A DNA stretch of 64,000 bases, from assembly GCF_013407855.1 (NCBI RefSeq), contig NZ_JACBZH010000001.1, forward strand, positions 3,348,001 to 3,412,000, given 5' to 3'. The number at the start of each line of letters is the position of its first letter. Position 1 is the first letter of the stretch. Below the pieces are notes generated by a model. It was not told the DNA's origin. It did not search any database and was given only the letters and a program-made list of their open reading frames with translations. The DNA is from Actinopolymorpha rutila. Lineage in GTDB: Bacteria; Actinomycetota; Actinomycetes; Propionibacteriales; Actinopolymorphaceae. The position numbers and the translations under genes were made by a program. Shown piece by piece: positions 43,841 through 51,651 of this stretch.

Positions 43841-43884
43841 TACGTGGCTCAGGGCGCCGAGACGAGGCGCTAACGTGAGGGCAC

Positions 43885-44421
43885 ATGCGGATATGTGTGT
43901 TCTGCGGCTCCTCGCCGGGGCACGGGGAAGTCTACGGCCGGGCGGCCGCCGACCTGGCCGTTCTCCTTGCCCACAAGGGAATCGGCCTGGTCTACGGCGG
44001 GGGAAATGTCGGCCTGATGGGGATCGCGGCCGACGCCGCCCTGGCCGCGGGCGGTGAGGTGATCGGCGTGATCCCCGGTCACCTGGTCGACCGCGAGGTG
44101 TCGCACGCCAGGCTGTCCCGGCTGGAGATCGTCGACACGATGCACGAACGCAAGGCGCGGATGGCCGACCTGTCCGACGCGTTCGTGGCGCTGCCCGGCG
44201 GCGCCGGGACGCTGGACGAGCTGTTCGAGATCTGGACGTGGTCCCAGCTCGGCCTGCACCACAAGCCGATCGGCCTGCTGGACGTCGCGGGCTACTACCA
44301 GCCGATGCTCGCCCTACTCGACCACATGGCGGCCGAGGGGTTCCTCCGGCCGGCCTACCGTGACGCCCTGGTCGTCGAGACGGACGTGCGCGTGCTGGTG
44401 GACCGGCTGAGCAACGCCTGA
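43885..44421 (+). CDS. LOG-family cytokinin-type phosphoribohydrolase
   Basis: A 178-residue Lonely Guy-type protein. The signature PGGAGTLDELFEIW is complete, preceded by VYGGGNVGLMGIAADAALA and GVIPGHLVDREVSH. In plants and actinobacteria such proteins cleave nucleoside 5'-monophosphates (N6-modified AMP) to base and ribose phosphate; bacterial ones may also hydrolyse AMP. It starts 44 bases after the DJ-1 gene on the same strand. Confidence 0.8.
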   Translation: MRICVFCGSSPGHGEVYGRAAADLAVLLAHKGIGLVYGGGNVGLMGIAADAALAAGGEVIGVIPGHLVDREVSHARLSRLEIVDTMHERKARMADLSDAFVALPGGAGTLDELFEIWTWSQLGLHHKPIGLLDVAGYYQPMLALLDHMAAEGFLRPAYRDALVVETDVRVLVDRLSNA

Positions 44422-44438
44422 GGCGTCCACGCGGGCGG

Positions 44439-45119
44439 CTACCGGCCGCGCCGGGCGTACACGAACAGCTGCGTCTCGGGGTCGGCTTCCACACTGGCCG
44501 GCGCGTACGTGTGGTCGTTCACCTCCAGCACCTCGAACCCCGCGTCCTCCACCACCGCGCGCAGGTCCGCCCGCGGGTAGCCGGTGAGGCGTACCGGAGT
44601 GCCGAGGAACGACATCTCGACGTCGTCGAGGTCGGCCTCGACCATGGCCAGCGCGAGATGCCCGCCGGGGTCGAGGAGCGTGTGCAGCAGCCGCAGGGTC
44701 GTCGCCACCTGGGCACGCGTAAGCATCAGCAGCGAGAAGAACGCCACCACTCCGGCGTACGGGCCCCAGGAGGTGTCCAGGCCGGTGACGTCGGCCCGGC
44801 GGAAGGTCGCCTCCGGTACCGCCTCGCGCGCGAGGTCCAGCATCCGCTCGGAGATGTCGATACCGGTCACCCGGAGCCCGGCGTCGGTCAACTGCCGGGC
44901 GGTGGGCCGCCCGGTGCCGCAGCCAACGTCGAGCACGTGTGCGCCGGGTTCGATCCGGGCGGCCAGCCAGTCACCCGCAGCCCGCTGTCCCTCCTTGTGT
45001 GGGAACACCTCGTCGTAGTGGGCGCCGATCAGGTCGAAAGCACGTGCCTGCATGGCCGCGCGGTCCGCACGCGCCGCAGGTGTCGGGCCGCTGTCCGGCG
45101 GCGGTGGGGTCACGGTCAT
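44439..45119 (-). CDS. SAM-dependent methyltransferase
   Basis: A 226-residue class I methyltransferase from the ATG at 45119. Motif I is VLDVGCGTGRPTARQL, then GLRVTGIDISERMLDLARE, VVAFFSLLMLTRAQVATTLR and LDPGGHLALAMVEADL. The DFDI-type acceptor loop is not clear. Substrate unknown. It is convergent with the LOG gene and lies 40 bases downstream of the SnoaL-like gene on the same strand. Confidence 0.75.
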   Translation of the reverse strand: MTVTPPPPDSGPTPAARADRAAMQARAFDLIGAHYDEVFPHKEGQRAAGDWLAARIEPGAHVLDVGCGTGRPTARQLTDAGLRVTGIDISERMLDLAREAVPEATFRRADVTGLDTSWGPYAGVVAFFSLLMLTRAQVATTLRLLHTLLDPGGHLALAMVEADLDDVEMSFLGTPVRLTGYPRADLRAVVEDAGFEVLEVNDHTYAPASVEADPETQLFVYARRGR

Positions 45120-45159
45120 GGCACCGATCAAACCACGGGCGTGGCCACCGGAGCCGTAG

Positions 45160-45672
45160 TCACCTCGCGAGCGTGTTGAGGCGTGCGTTCCGGTCTCGCA
45201 CCACCTCGGCCTGCTCGGCACCCAGCGCGGGGAGCGCTGCGATGTCGAGCAGACCCACCTGAGCGAACACCGATGCCTGGTCCCAGTAGATGTGCTCGCT
45301 GTCGATCAGTCCGTCGCGGAGACCGACGATGGCGATGACGGGAATCTCCACCGGCCGCCCGGTGGGGGCGACACCCGGCAGGATCCACGGAACCTCGATG
45401 TCGTGGGTGAACGACACCACCATCTCGTCCACGATCCGTTCCACTCCGACGGTCCGCGAGATCAGCTCGATCCGGAAGTCCTCCGGATTCAGCCCGACGA
45501 AATAGCTCGTGTAGAAGGAGCGCACGTCCTTGCTGCCGCGGCCGCCCATCGCCGTGGGTACATGTACGACCTGAGGGTCGTCGCTCATGGTCCTCATGGT
45601 GGCGGCGACGTCCCGATGCAAGAACTCACCGTCGGTGTGCGCCTTCCAGACCGCCTCGTGATCAGCGGTCAT
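45160..45672 (-). CDS. SnoaL/NTF2-like ester-cyclase-type protein
   Basis: A 170-residue cone-fold protein from the ATG at 45672 (AGGAAGG eight bases upstream); a GTG at 45681 is in frame. RSFYTSYFVGLNPEDFRIEL, VDEMVVSFTHDIEVPWILPG and VPVIAIVGLRDGLIDSEHIY follow the SnoaL-like plan, with the acidic/His positions of that family present. Such proteins cyclise polyketides or hydrolyse small esters, but isolated copies like this one often act on unknown metabolites. Confidence 0.65.
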   Translation of the reverse strand: MTADHEAVWKAHTDGEFLHRDVAATMRTMSDDPQVVHVPTAMGGRGSKDVRSFYTSYFVGLNPEDFRIELISRTVGVERIVDEMVVSFTHDIEVPWILPGVAPTGRPVEIPVIAIVGLRDGLIDSEHIYWDQASVFAQVGLLDIAALPALGAEQAEVVRDRNARLNTLAR

Positions 45673-45951
45673 GGGCGTCACCTTCCTCTCAGGCGTCGGG
45701 TCGAGCGGGCGTACTCCTCATACCCGCTCCCGGCCCGGGCCGACCCCGGGCAACACCCGGCGTTGGTTCATGCCTGGTCAGGTCCGGGTCCCGAAGCTGT
45801 TTCGTCGAGGGGAAACCGGGGCAACTTTGGTGCCGATCTCGGCAGCATGTCGGCCGGGTTTGCCCAACGGGCACACGCATGGTTGACGTCTGTCGGCGTG
45901 GTCGATCTACCTGCACGTGGCAGTTCGCGGGCCACCGCAGTCAGGCCCAGG

Positions 45952-46346
45952 CAGCTCACCGCGTTCGCCAAAGGTGACCCGGACGGGCAACTCCCGCGTG
46001 CAGACGTGGGGTTTCGGCAACGTCGACACCACGCTGGCGCAACAGATGTTCGGGGTGCCGACCGTCTGGCGGAAGGAATCGAACGGCCGGCTGGTCAACT
46101 CCATCGAGACCGACGAGTTCGAGGAGGCACTGCGCTTCCTGGCGCGGATGTGGAAGGCCGGCGTCTATCACCCCGACGCACCGAACATGCAGTTCCAGAA
46201 GGTGCAGGACCTGTTCATGTCCGGGCGCACGGGATACTTCGCGCAGGGGTACATCCCGATGTTCGGCCGCACAGGGCTGGCGCGAACGCGGCGGTGACCA
46301 GATCCGCACGGAGTACGAGGAGGCGCTGAGCCGGGTACGCGGCTGA
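45952..46346 (+). pseudogene. relic of an ABC sugar-binding protein (family 1), frameshifted
   Basis: The forward strand reads LTAFAKGDPDG in one frame, then, after a one-base insertion in a GGG run at 45985-45987, NSRVQTWGFGNVDTTLAQQM and FEEALRFLARMWKAGVYHPD as in extracellular sugar-binding proteins. The end RGGDQIRTEYEEALSRVRG with a stop at 46346 is in another frame and adjoins YIPMFGRTG, so an internal piece is missing. Intact members capture oligosaccharides for an ABC importer. No permease genes are nearby. Confidence 0.55.
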
Positions 46347-46351
46347 GCCTG

Positions 46352-47203
46352 TCAACCGCCGCTTGCCGGGGGAGGCGGGGACGGCGGGCCGCCGATCTGG
46401 TCCTTCACCGCGTCCCACCACGTCCGCCGGTCGGCGGGATACCGCGCACGCGACCGGGCACGTCGCCGCGAGGTCTGCGCGTACAGCCGGTGCGCCCAGG
46501 GGGAGTTGGGCTTGGCCAGCCGGAACGCCCCGATCATCGCGACCAACGGTACGAACACCCCGATCAGGCCGGTGCTCAGCTTGCCCTTGGCGATGGCGAC
46601 GAGGGAGAAGGCCAGGTTGAAGGCGATCGTCGCGGCCGCGGCGGCCGCCCCGGTGGCCCCGGCGGTGTCCAGCGGGCTGGCGCCCAGCAGCAGCAGGATC
46701 CCGATCGTGGCGGCCACGAGCACGGCGTCCACCGACCGGCGGCCCTCGCGGGTCCAGTACACGTCCTCCAGGTAGAGCCACAGCGCGAACTCGTCCAGCG
46801 TGAGCGCGGCGCCGGCGGCGAAGATCACCGCCACCACCTGCTGGGCCGGCGGATCGGGCCGGTAGGCGAACTCCGCGGTGGCGGCGCCGATCATCGCGAA
46901 GATCCCGTACACCGCGTGGTGGACGTGGACTCCGCCGAGTTTGGCGTCCCGGAACGGCCCGCGCCCGGAGCGGATCAGCCGGGTCACCGTGCGCGTCACC
47001 AGGAACGTCACGATGAACGAGACCAGCATCCACAGCACCGTGTCGCGCCCGCCCAGCGTCAGCCTGAGGTCCACGTCAGCGGCGGTGGGCGTGAGCACGC
47101 TCACGGCGGCTCCCGCGCCCGGCCGGACCGGGACACCCGGCTGGACCGGCACGCCCGCCCGCGCCGGCACACCCGCCCACAACGCCAACCCTGCCGCGAT
47201 CAT
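46352..47203 (-). CDS. polytopic membrane protein of unknown function
   Basis: A 283-residue protein with a signal-like N-terminus (ATG at 47203) and about six to seven hydrophobic helices. Typical segments are LGGVHVHHAVYGIFAMIGA (a His-rich helix), TLDEFALWLYLEDVYWTREG and LLLLGASPLDTAG. The C-terminal 50 residues are basic and proline-rich (SRRRARSRARYP, GGPPSPPPPASGG), probably cytoplasmic. The same protein is widespread in actinomycetes but I know of no function. It lies five bases after the sugar-binding-protein relic's stop, in the opposite direction. Confidence 0.7.
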   Translation of the reverse strand: MIAAGLALWAGVPARAGVPVQPGVPVRPGAGAAVSVLTPTAADVDLRLTLGGRDTVLWMLVSFIVTFLVTRTVTRLIRSGRGPFRDAKLGGVHVHHAVYGIFAMIGAATAEFAYRPDPPAQQVVAVIFAAGAALTLDEFALWLYLEDVYWTREGRRSVDAVLVAATIGILLLLGASPLDTAGATGAAAAAATIAFNLAFSLVAIAKGKLSTGLIGVFVPLVAMIGAFRLAKPNSPWAHRLYAQTSRRRARSRARYPADRRTWWDAVKDQIGGPPSPPPPASGG

Positions 47204-47345
47204 GGCCCTCCGCCTCGCGTCCAGGCTATTGCCGCGGTCGGTGTGCCGTCGTGCCTTGCGTGGCAGTGGAGGTCGCTGGAAACTGAACCCATTGCCGTCC
47301 GACACTTTTCCCGCAGCGAGTACGCGCGCCGGGCAGGAGGTGCTC

Positions 47346-48446
47346 ATGACCGAACGACTGCCGGTCAACGTCGTCGCCTCGATGGACGGTGTGCTCCGGC
47401 AGACCGCCGCCTCGGCGGTGCTCTGGGACTTCCCCCGCGGCGTCGTCGTGCAGCACGACCTGGCCCGTACCGGACAGGACGACCTGCTCCACCGCCTGGT
47501 CTACGACGTCGGGGGAGTGGTGGAGGACACCGGCGTGCCGCTCGACCACGCCTGCCTCAGCTGCGCCCTGCGCGAGGACGTCGTACCCACCGTGGTGCGG
47601 CTCGCGCGCAGCGGACGCTGGGACCGCATCGTGGTGTCCCTGCCGGTGACCGCCGAGCCCGGTTTGGTGCGCGATGCCCTGCGCGGCGCCGTTGTCGGCG
47701 GAAGCCAGGTTGCCGATCTGGTGACGTTCGCCGGAGTCCTGACCGTCGTCGACCTCACCCGGCTGGTCGACGACCTGTTCGGCGACGACCTGCTGGCCGA
47801 GCGTGGCATCGCCCTGACCGACGACGACCGGCGTGCGGTGGGCGAGGCGCTCGCGCACCAGATCGAGTGTGCCGACGTGGTGGCCACCCGCGCCGACCGG
47901 GTGCCCGACGCCCGCGAGTCCGCCGTGCTCCGCCATCTCGCCGCTCCCGGCGCTGTGTGCGCCGACCTGCACAACCTCGACCTGGCCCGCACCTTCGACC
48001 GGCCGGCACGCGGCTGCGGCCCCCAGCGGGGCGACTACCGCCTTGCCGCACCCTCCGGGGCCGCCGACACCCACGGCGTGTGGACGCTGGAGCTCACCTC
48101 GTGGCGGCCGGTGCACCCCGCGCGGCTGCACGACCGGATCGGGGAGCTCGCCGGCGGGCGGCAGCGCAGCCGCGGGTGGTTCTGGCTGCCGACGCGTCCG
48201 CACGCGGTGTGCGGGTGGGACAACGCCGGCGGCCAGCTCAGCATCGGCACGGTCGGCCGCTGGGAGGCCGGCGACCGGCAGACCCGGATCGTGGTCACCG
48301 GCATCGAGGACGTCCAGGAGCGGGTGCGGGCGGCCTTCGACGCGGTGCTGATGACCGACTCCGAGCTCGCCCGCGGACTCGACCACTGGGAGCGGCACGA
48401 CGACGGCTTCTCCCCGTGGCTCGGTGACGACGACCGCGCCGCCTGA
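47346..48446 (+). CDS. CobW/COG0523-like protein without a P-loop
   Basis: A 366-residue protein from the ATG at 47346. Its back half matches CobW/COG0523 metallochaperones: ACLSCALREDVVPTVVRLAR carries the CxxC of the CxCC metal motif, VTFAGVLTVVDLTRLVDDL follows, and DWERHDDGFSPWLG ends it like CobW_C domains. The expected GxxGxGKT loop at the start is replaced by VVASMDGVLRQTAASAV, so nucleotide binding is probably lost. Members deliver zinc or other metals, and shortened ones near zinc-limitation genes occur in actinomycetes. No Zur box is obvious. It is convergent with egtD across a 4-copy GCCTGG repeat. Confidence 0.6.
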   Translation: MTERLPVNVVASMDGVLRQTAASAVLWDFPRGVVVQHDLARTGQDDLLHRLVYDVGGVVEDTGVPLDHACLSCALREDVVPTVVRLARSGRWDRIVVSLPVTAEPGLVRDALRGAVVGGSQVADLVTFAGVLTVVDLTRLVDDLFGDDLLAERGIALTDDDRRAVGEALAHQIECADVVATRADRVPDARESAVLRHLAAPGAVCADLHNLDLARTFDRPARGCGPQRGDYRLAAPSGAADTHGVWTLELTSWRPVHPARLHDRIGELAGGRQRSRGWFWLPTRPHAVCGWDNAGGQLSIGTVGRWEAGDRQTRIVVTGIEDVQERVRAAFDAVLMTDSELARGLDHWERHDDGFSPWLGDDDRAA

Positions 48447-48470
48447 GCCTGGGCCTGGGCCTGGGCCTGG
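48447..48470. repeat. 6-bp tandem repeat between CobW-like gene and egtD
   Basis: GCCTGG occurs four times in a row directly after the CobW-like stop and before the egtD stop on the other strand. It has no clear hairpin and is probably a slippage product. Confidence 0.6.
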
Positions 48471-48478
48471 CAGGGGTG

Positions 48479-49474
48479 TCAGCTGGGCGCGGCCAGGGAG
48501 AGGGCGAAGTCGTCCTGCGAGTTGGTCCACCACGCCTCGAGCGTGAACCCGGCCTCGGCGAGTTCGCGCTCTACGACGTCGCGGCGGAACTTCGCGGAGA
48601 TCTCGGTACGCAGCTCCTCACCCTCGGCGAACTCCACCGTCAGGTCGAGGTCGGCGATCCGGACCAGCTGTGCCTTCTGCGACCGAAGGCGCATCTCGAT
48701 CCACTCCGCCTCCGCGTCCCATACCGCGACGTGGTCGAACGCCTCCGGCTCGAAGTCGGCGTGCAAGGAGGCGTTGACGACCCGCAGCACGTTGCGGTTG
48801 AACTCCGCGGTCACGCCGGAGGCGTCGTCGTATGCGCGCACCAGCCGGGCCAGGTCCGTCACCAGGCCCGTGCCGAGCAGGAGCCGGTCTGCCGGGCCCA
48901 GCCCGGACCGCACCGCGCTGAGGAAGCGTGCCCGCTGCGCCGGTGCGAGGTTGCCGATCGTGCCGCCGAGGAAGGCCACCAGGCGGGTGCCCTCCTGCGG
49001 GAGCAGCCCCAGGTGGCGTTCGAAGTCGGCGATGACGCCGTGCATGGCCATCCCGGGGTAGTCGGCCCGCAGGGACTCGATCGCACCGAGCAGGGCGCTC
49101 TCACTGACGTCCACGGGCACGTAGCGGGCCAGCCTGCCGGTCGAGCGCATCCCGTCCAGCAGCAGCCTGGTCTTGGTCGAGGACCCCGAGCCCAGCTCCA
49201 CCAGGGTGTCGGCGTCGGCGAGCTTGGTGATCTCGGCGGCGTGGGTGGCGAGGATCGACTCTTCGGTACGAGTCGGGTAATACTCCTCGAGCGTGGTGAT
49301 CTGCTCGAACAGTTCGCTTCCCCGCGGGTCGTAAAAGTACTTCGGAGGAAGGGTTTTCGGCGTCTGCGTCAGGCCTTCGGCGACGTCGCGGGCGAGGCTC
49401 GCCTCGAGGTCGGCGGCGGTGAGGTGGCGAGTGATCTCCGGAGCTTCACGGGAAACGGTCACGCGGGCCTCCAT
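48479..49474 (-). CDS. egtD: L-histidine N-alpha-methyltransferase
   Basis: A 331-residue EgtD. Family signatures are TPKTLPPKYFYDPRGSELFE, EYYPTRTEESILATHAAEI, VELGSGSSTKTRLLLDGM (motif I), VPVDVSESAL, FLGGTIGNLAP and AYDDASGVTAEFNRNVL. It trimethylates the alpha-amino group of histidine to hercynine, the first dedicated step toward ergothioneine. Last gene of the leftward egtA-egtB-egtC-egtD operon, 61 bases after egtC. No egtE follows. Confidence 0.92.
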   Translation of the reverse strand: MEARVTVSREAPEITRHLTAADLEASLARDVAEGLTQTPKTLPPKYFYDPRGSELFEQITTLEEYYPTRTEESILATHAAEITKLADADTLVELGSGSSTKTRLLLDGMRSTGRLARYVPVDVSESALLGAIESLRADYPGMAMHGVIADFERHLGLLPQEGTRLVAFLGGTIGNLAPAQRARFLSAVRSGLGPADRLLLGTGLVTDLARLVRAYDDASGVTAEFNRNVLRVVNASLHADFEPEAFDHVAVWDAEAEWIEMRLRSQKAQLVRIADLDLTVEFAEGEELRTEISAKFRRDVVERELAEAGFTLEAWWTNSQDDFALSLAAPS

Positions 49475-49535
49475 CGTCGGGCTTTCACCGGGTTGTGCGT
49501 TTTCGTTGCCTGGTTGGGGTTTCGTGCCGCCGGCA

Positions 49536-50264
49536 CTACAGCGAGGTGACCACCACACCACGCCGGTCGACCTCCACCAGGGACCGGGGTGGCACCGGCG
49601 CCCAGGCCGGGTCGTCGTCGCAGGGCTCGGAGGCGAGCAGCACGCCGCCGGCGGACTCGTGCACGAACAACGTGTCGCCGTACGTCGTGCCCGCGAGGCG
49701 TTCGCCGTCGCCGGCCAGCAGGTTGAGCCGGCCACCGCCCAGTTCGGCGACCTCGCGGGTGACCCGGGCCAGTCCCTCGCCGAGCGGGCTGCCGCTCTGC
49801 CAGCGGGCCACCGCCAGGCCGAACAGCAGTGCGGAGTCGACCGGGGCGAGCGCGTCCGGCACCCACGCCACCTCGTCCCGCAGCGCCTTGCGGGCCAGCG
49901 GCAGATCACCCAGCGCGCCGTTGTGGCTGAACAGCCAGCGCCCGTGGGTGAACGGCGCCGCTCCGGACTCCTCCGACGGGTAACCGGGCGTGGCCGAGCG
50001 CACCGCGGCCACGGCGCAGCCGGCGTCCACGGTGGGCGCGAGGCTGGCGAACGACTGGTCGGCCCACATCGGCTGGGCCCGGCGGTAGCGGACGGGTTCG
50101 GGCCGCCTGGGGGTGTACCAGCCGACGCCGAAGCCGTCCACATTGATGGTGCCGTGTTCCTGTCGGCGCGGTGCGTACGCCTGCACTCCGAGCGAGTACG
50201 GCGGGTCGAGGACCAGTTCCTGCAGCGTGCGTGGCCGGCCGAGGTAGGCGAGATGACGGCACAT
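49536..50264 (-). CDS. egtC: gamma-glutamyl hercynylcysteine sulfoxide hydrolase
   Basis: A 242-residue class II amidohydrolase (Ntn). The N-terminal Met-Cys (MCRHLAYLGRPRTLQEL) exposes Cys2 as nucleophile; NVDGFGVGWYTPRRPEPVRY, FSHNGALGD and DSALLFGLAVARWQ are the expected glutaminase-domain motifs. It removes the gamma-glutamyl group from the EgtB product. The ATG at 50264 is firmly set by AGGAGGTGG upstream and by the need for Cys2. It lies 13 bases after the egtB stop. Confidence 0.9.
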   Translation of the reverse strand: MCRHLAYLGRPRTLQELVLDPPYSLGVQAYAPRRQEHGTINVDGFGVGWYTPRRPEPVRYRRAQPMWADQSFASLAPTVDAGCAVAAVRSATPGYPSEESGAAPFTHGRWLFSHNGALGDLPLARKALRDEVAWVPDALAPVDSALLFGLAVARWQSGSPLGEGLARVTREVAELGGGRLNLLAGDGERLAGTTYGDTLFVHESAGGVLLASEPCDDDPAWAPVPPRSLVEVDRRGVVVTSL

Positions 50265-50277
50265 GGGGATCCACCTC

Positions 50278-51651
50278 CTAGGCGTCGCGGGCGCAGCGGA
50301 ACCCGGCGAAGATCTGCCGCCGGATGGGGTAGTCCCAGTTGCGGAAGGTCGTTCGCACCGCCAGCGGGTCGGTGGCCCACGATCCGCCGCGCAGCACCTT
50401 GTAGTCGTTGCCGAAGAACACCTCGGAGTACTCGCGGTACGGGAAGACGCAGAAGCCCGGGTGGCCGGTGAAGGCTGTGGACGTCCACTCCCAGACGTCA
50501 CCGAGCATCTGCCGCGCGCCGACCGGCGACGCACCGGCTGGGAACGATCCCACAGGCGTGGGGTGGAAGCGGGTCTGGCCGAGGTTGGCGTGCCCGGGCC
50601 CGCCCGGTTCGTCGCCCCAGGGAAAGCGCCGCTTGACACCGTTTACCGGGTCCCACGAGGCGGCCTTCTCCCACTCCGCCTCGGTGGGCAGGCGGCGCCC
50701 GGCCCAGCGGGCGTAGGCGTCGGCTTCGTACCAGCACACGTGCTGCACCGGTTCGTCGTCCACGAGCGGCTCCAGCCGGCCGAACCGCCGGCGCAGCCAC
50801 GTCTCACCCTCGCGAACCCAGTACGCCGGTGCGCGCTTGCCCGAGGCGCACCGCCACTGCCAGCCGGCCGGATCCCACAGGCATTCGTCGTCGTAGCCGC
50901 CTGCGGTGACGAACGCGCGGTAGGCGGCGTTGGACACCGGGGTGCTGTCGATCCAGAACGCCGGTAGCGACACCTTGTGCGCGGGGCGCTCGTTGTCCAG
51001 CGCCCAGCGGTCGGTGGAGGTGCCCATGACGAACTCGCCCGCCTCCACCAGCACCTCCGGCGCGAGCAGCCGGTGGTCGTGCGGGGCGGGGGCCTGGTCG
51101 CTGTCGGGAAAGACCGGCTCGCCGCGGCGCAGCTGGTGGGTGGCCAGCATCGTCTCGTCGTGCTGGTGCTCGTGCTGGATCACCATGCGGTAGACGAACC
51201 CGGCGTCCAGCAGCGGCCTGTCGGGGGAGAGCCGGATCGAGTCCAGGGAGTCGAGCACCTTCCGGCGTACCAGGTCGATGTAGCCGCGGGCCTCGGCCGG
51301 GCTGAGCAGCGGCAGGGTCGGCCGCTCCGACCGGGGATGCTCGAACGCGTCGTAGAGGCTGTCGATCTCCGGCCGCATGGGATCGATACCAGCGGCGGCC
51401 CGCAGCAGCCACAGCTCCTCGTAGTTGCCGACGTGCGCGAGGTCCCACACCAGCGGTGACATCAGCCGGGAGTGCTGGGCCACCAGGTCGGCCTCTTCCA
51501 GGACGTTGGTGGTGAGCCCGAAGCTGCGGTCGCGGGCGCGTTCCAGCTCTGCGGCCACCAGCGACTTGAACTCGTCGGCGGTCACGTGGTCGCCGTCGGC
51601 GAGCAGGGCGGCCGTGTGGGCGGACGGGCGCAGGTCTGCGTACTGGCTCAT
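50278..51651 (-). CDS. egtB: hercynylcysteine sulfoxide synthase
   Basis: A 457-residue EgtB. The N-terminal DinB-like domain holds the iron triad: His73 (LAHVGNYEEL) and the HxxxHxE motif HEHQHDE at His160/His164. The C-terminal half is an FGE-sulfatase fold (GEFVMGTSTDRWALDNERPA, FWIDSTPVSNAAYRAFV, LRGGSWATDPLAVRTTFRNW). It joins hercynine and gamma-glutamylcysteine with O2. Its ATG (51651) overlaps the egtA stop, so EgtA and EgtB are translationally coupled. Confidence 0.92.
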   Translation of the reverse strand: MSQYADLRPSAHTAALLADGDHVTADEFKSLVAAELERARDRSFGLTTNVLEEADLVAQHSRLMSPLVWDLAHVGNYEELWLLRAAAGIDPMRPEIDSLYDAFEHPRSERPTLPLLSPAEARGYIDLVRRKVLDSLDSIRLSPDRPLLDAGFVYRMVIQHEHQHDETMLATHQLRRGEPVFPDSDQAPAPHDHRLLAPEVLVEAGEFVMGTSTDRWALDNERPAHKVSLPAFWIDSTPVSNAAYRAFVTAGGYDDECLWDPAGWQWRCASGKRAPAYWVREGETWLRRRFGRLEPLVDDEPVQHVCWYEADAYARWAGRRLPTEAEWEKAASWDPVNGVKRRFPWGDEPGGPGHANLGQTRFHPTPVGSFPAGASPVGARQMLGDVWEWTSTAFTGHPGFCVFPYREYSEVFFGNDYKVLRGGSWATDPLAVRTTFRNWDYPIRRQIFAGFRCARDA

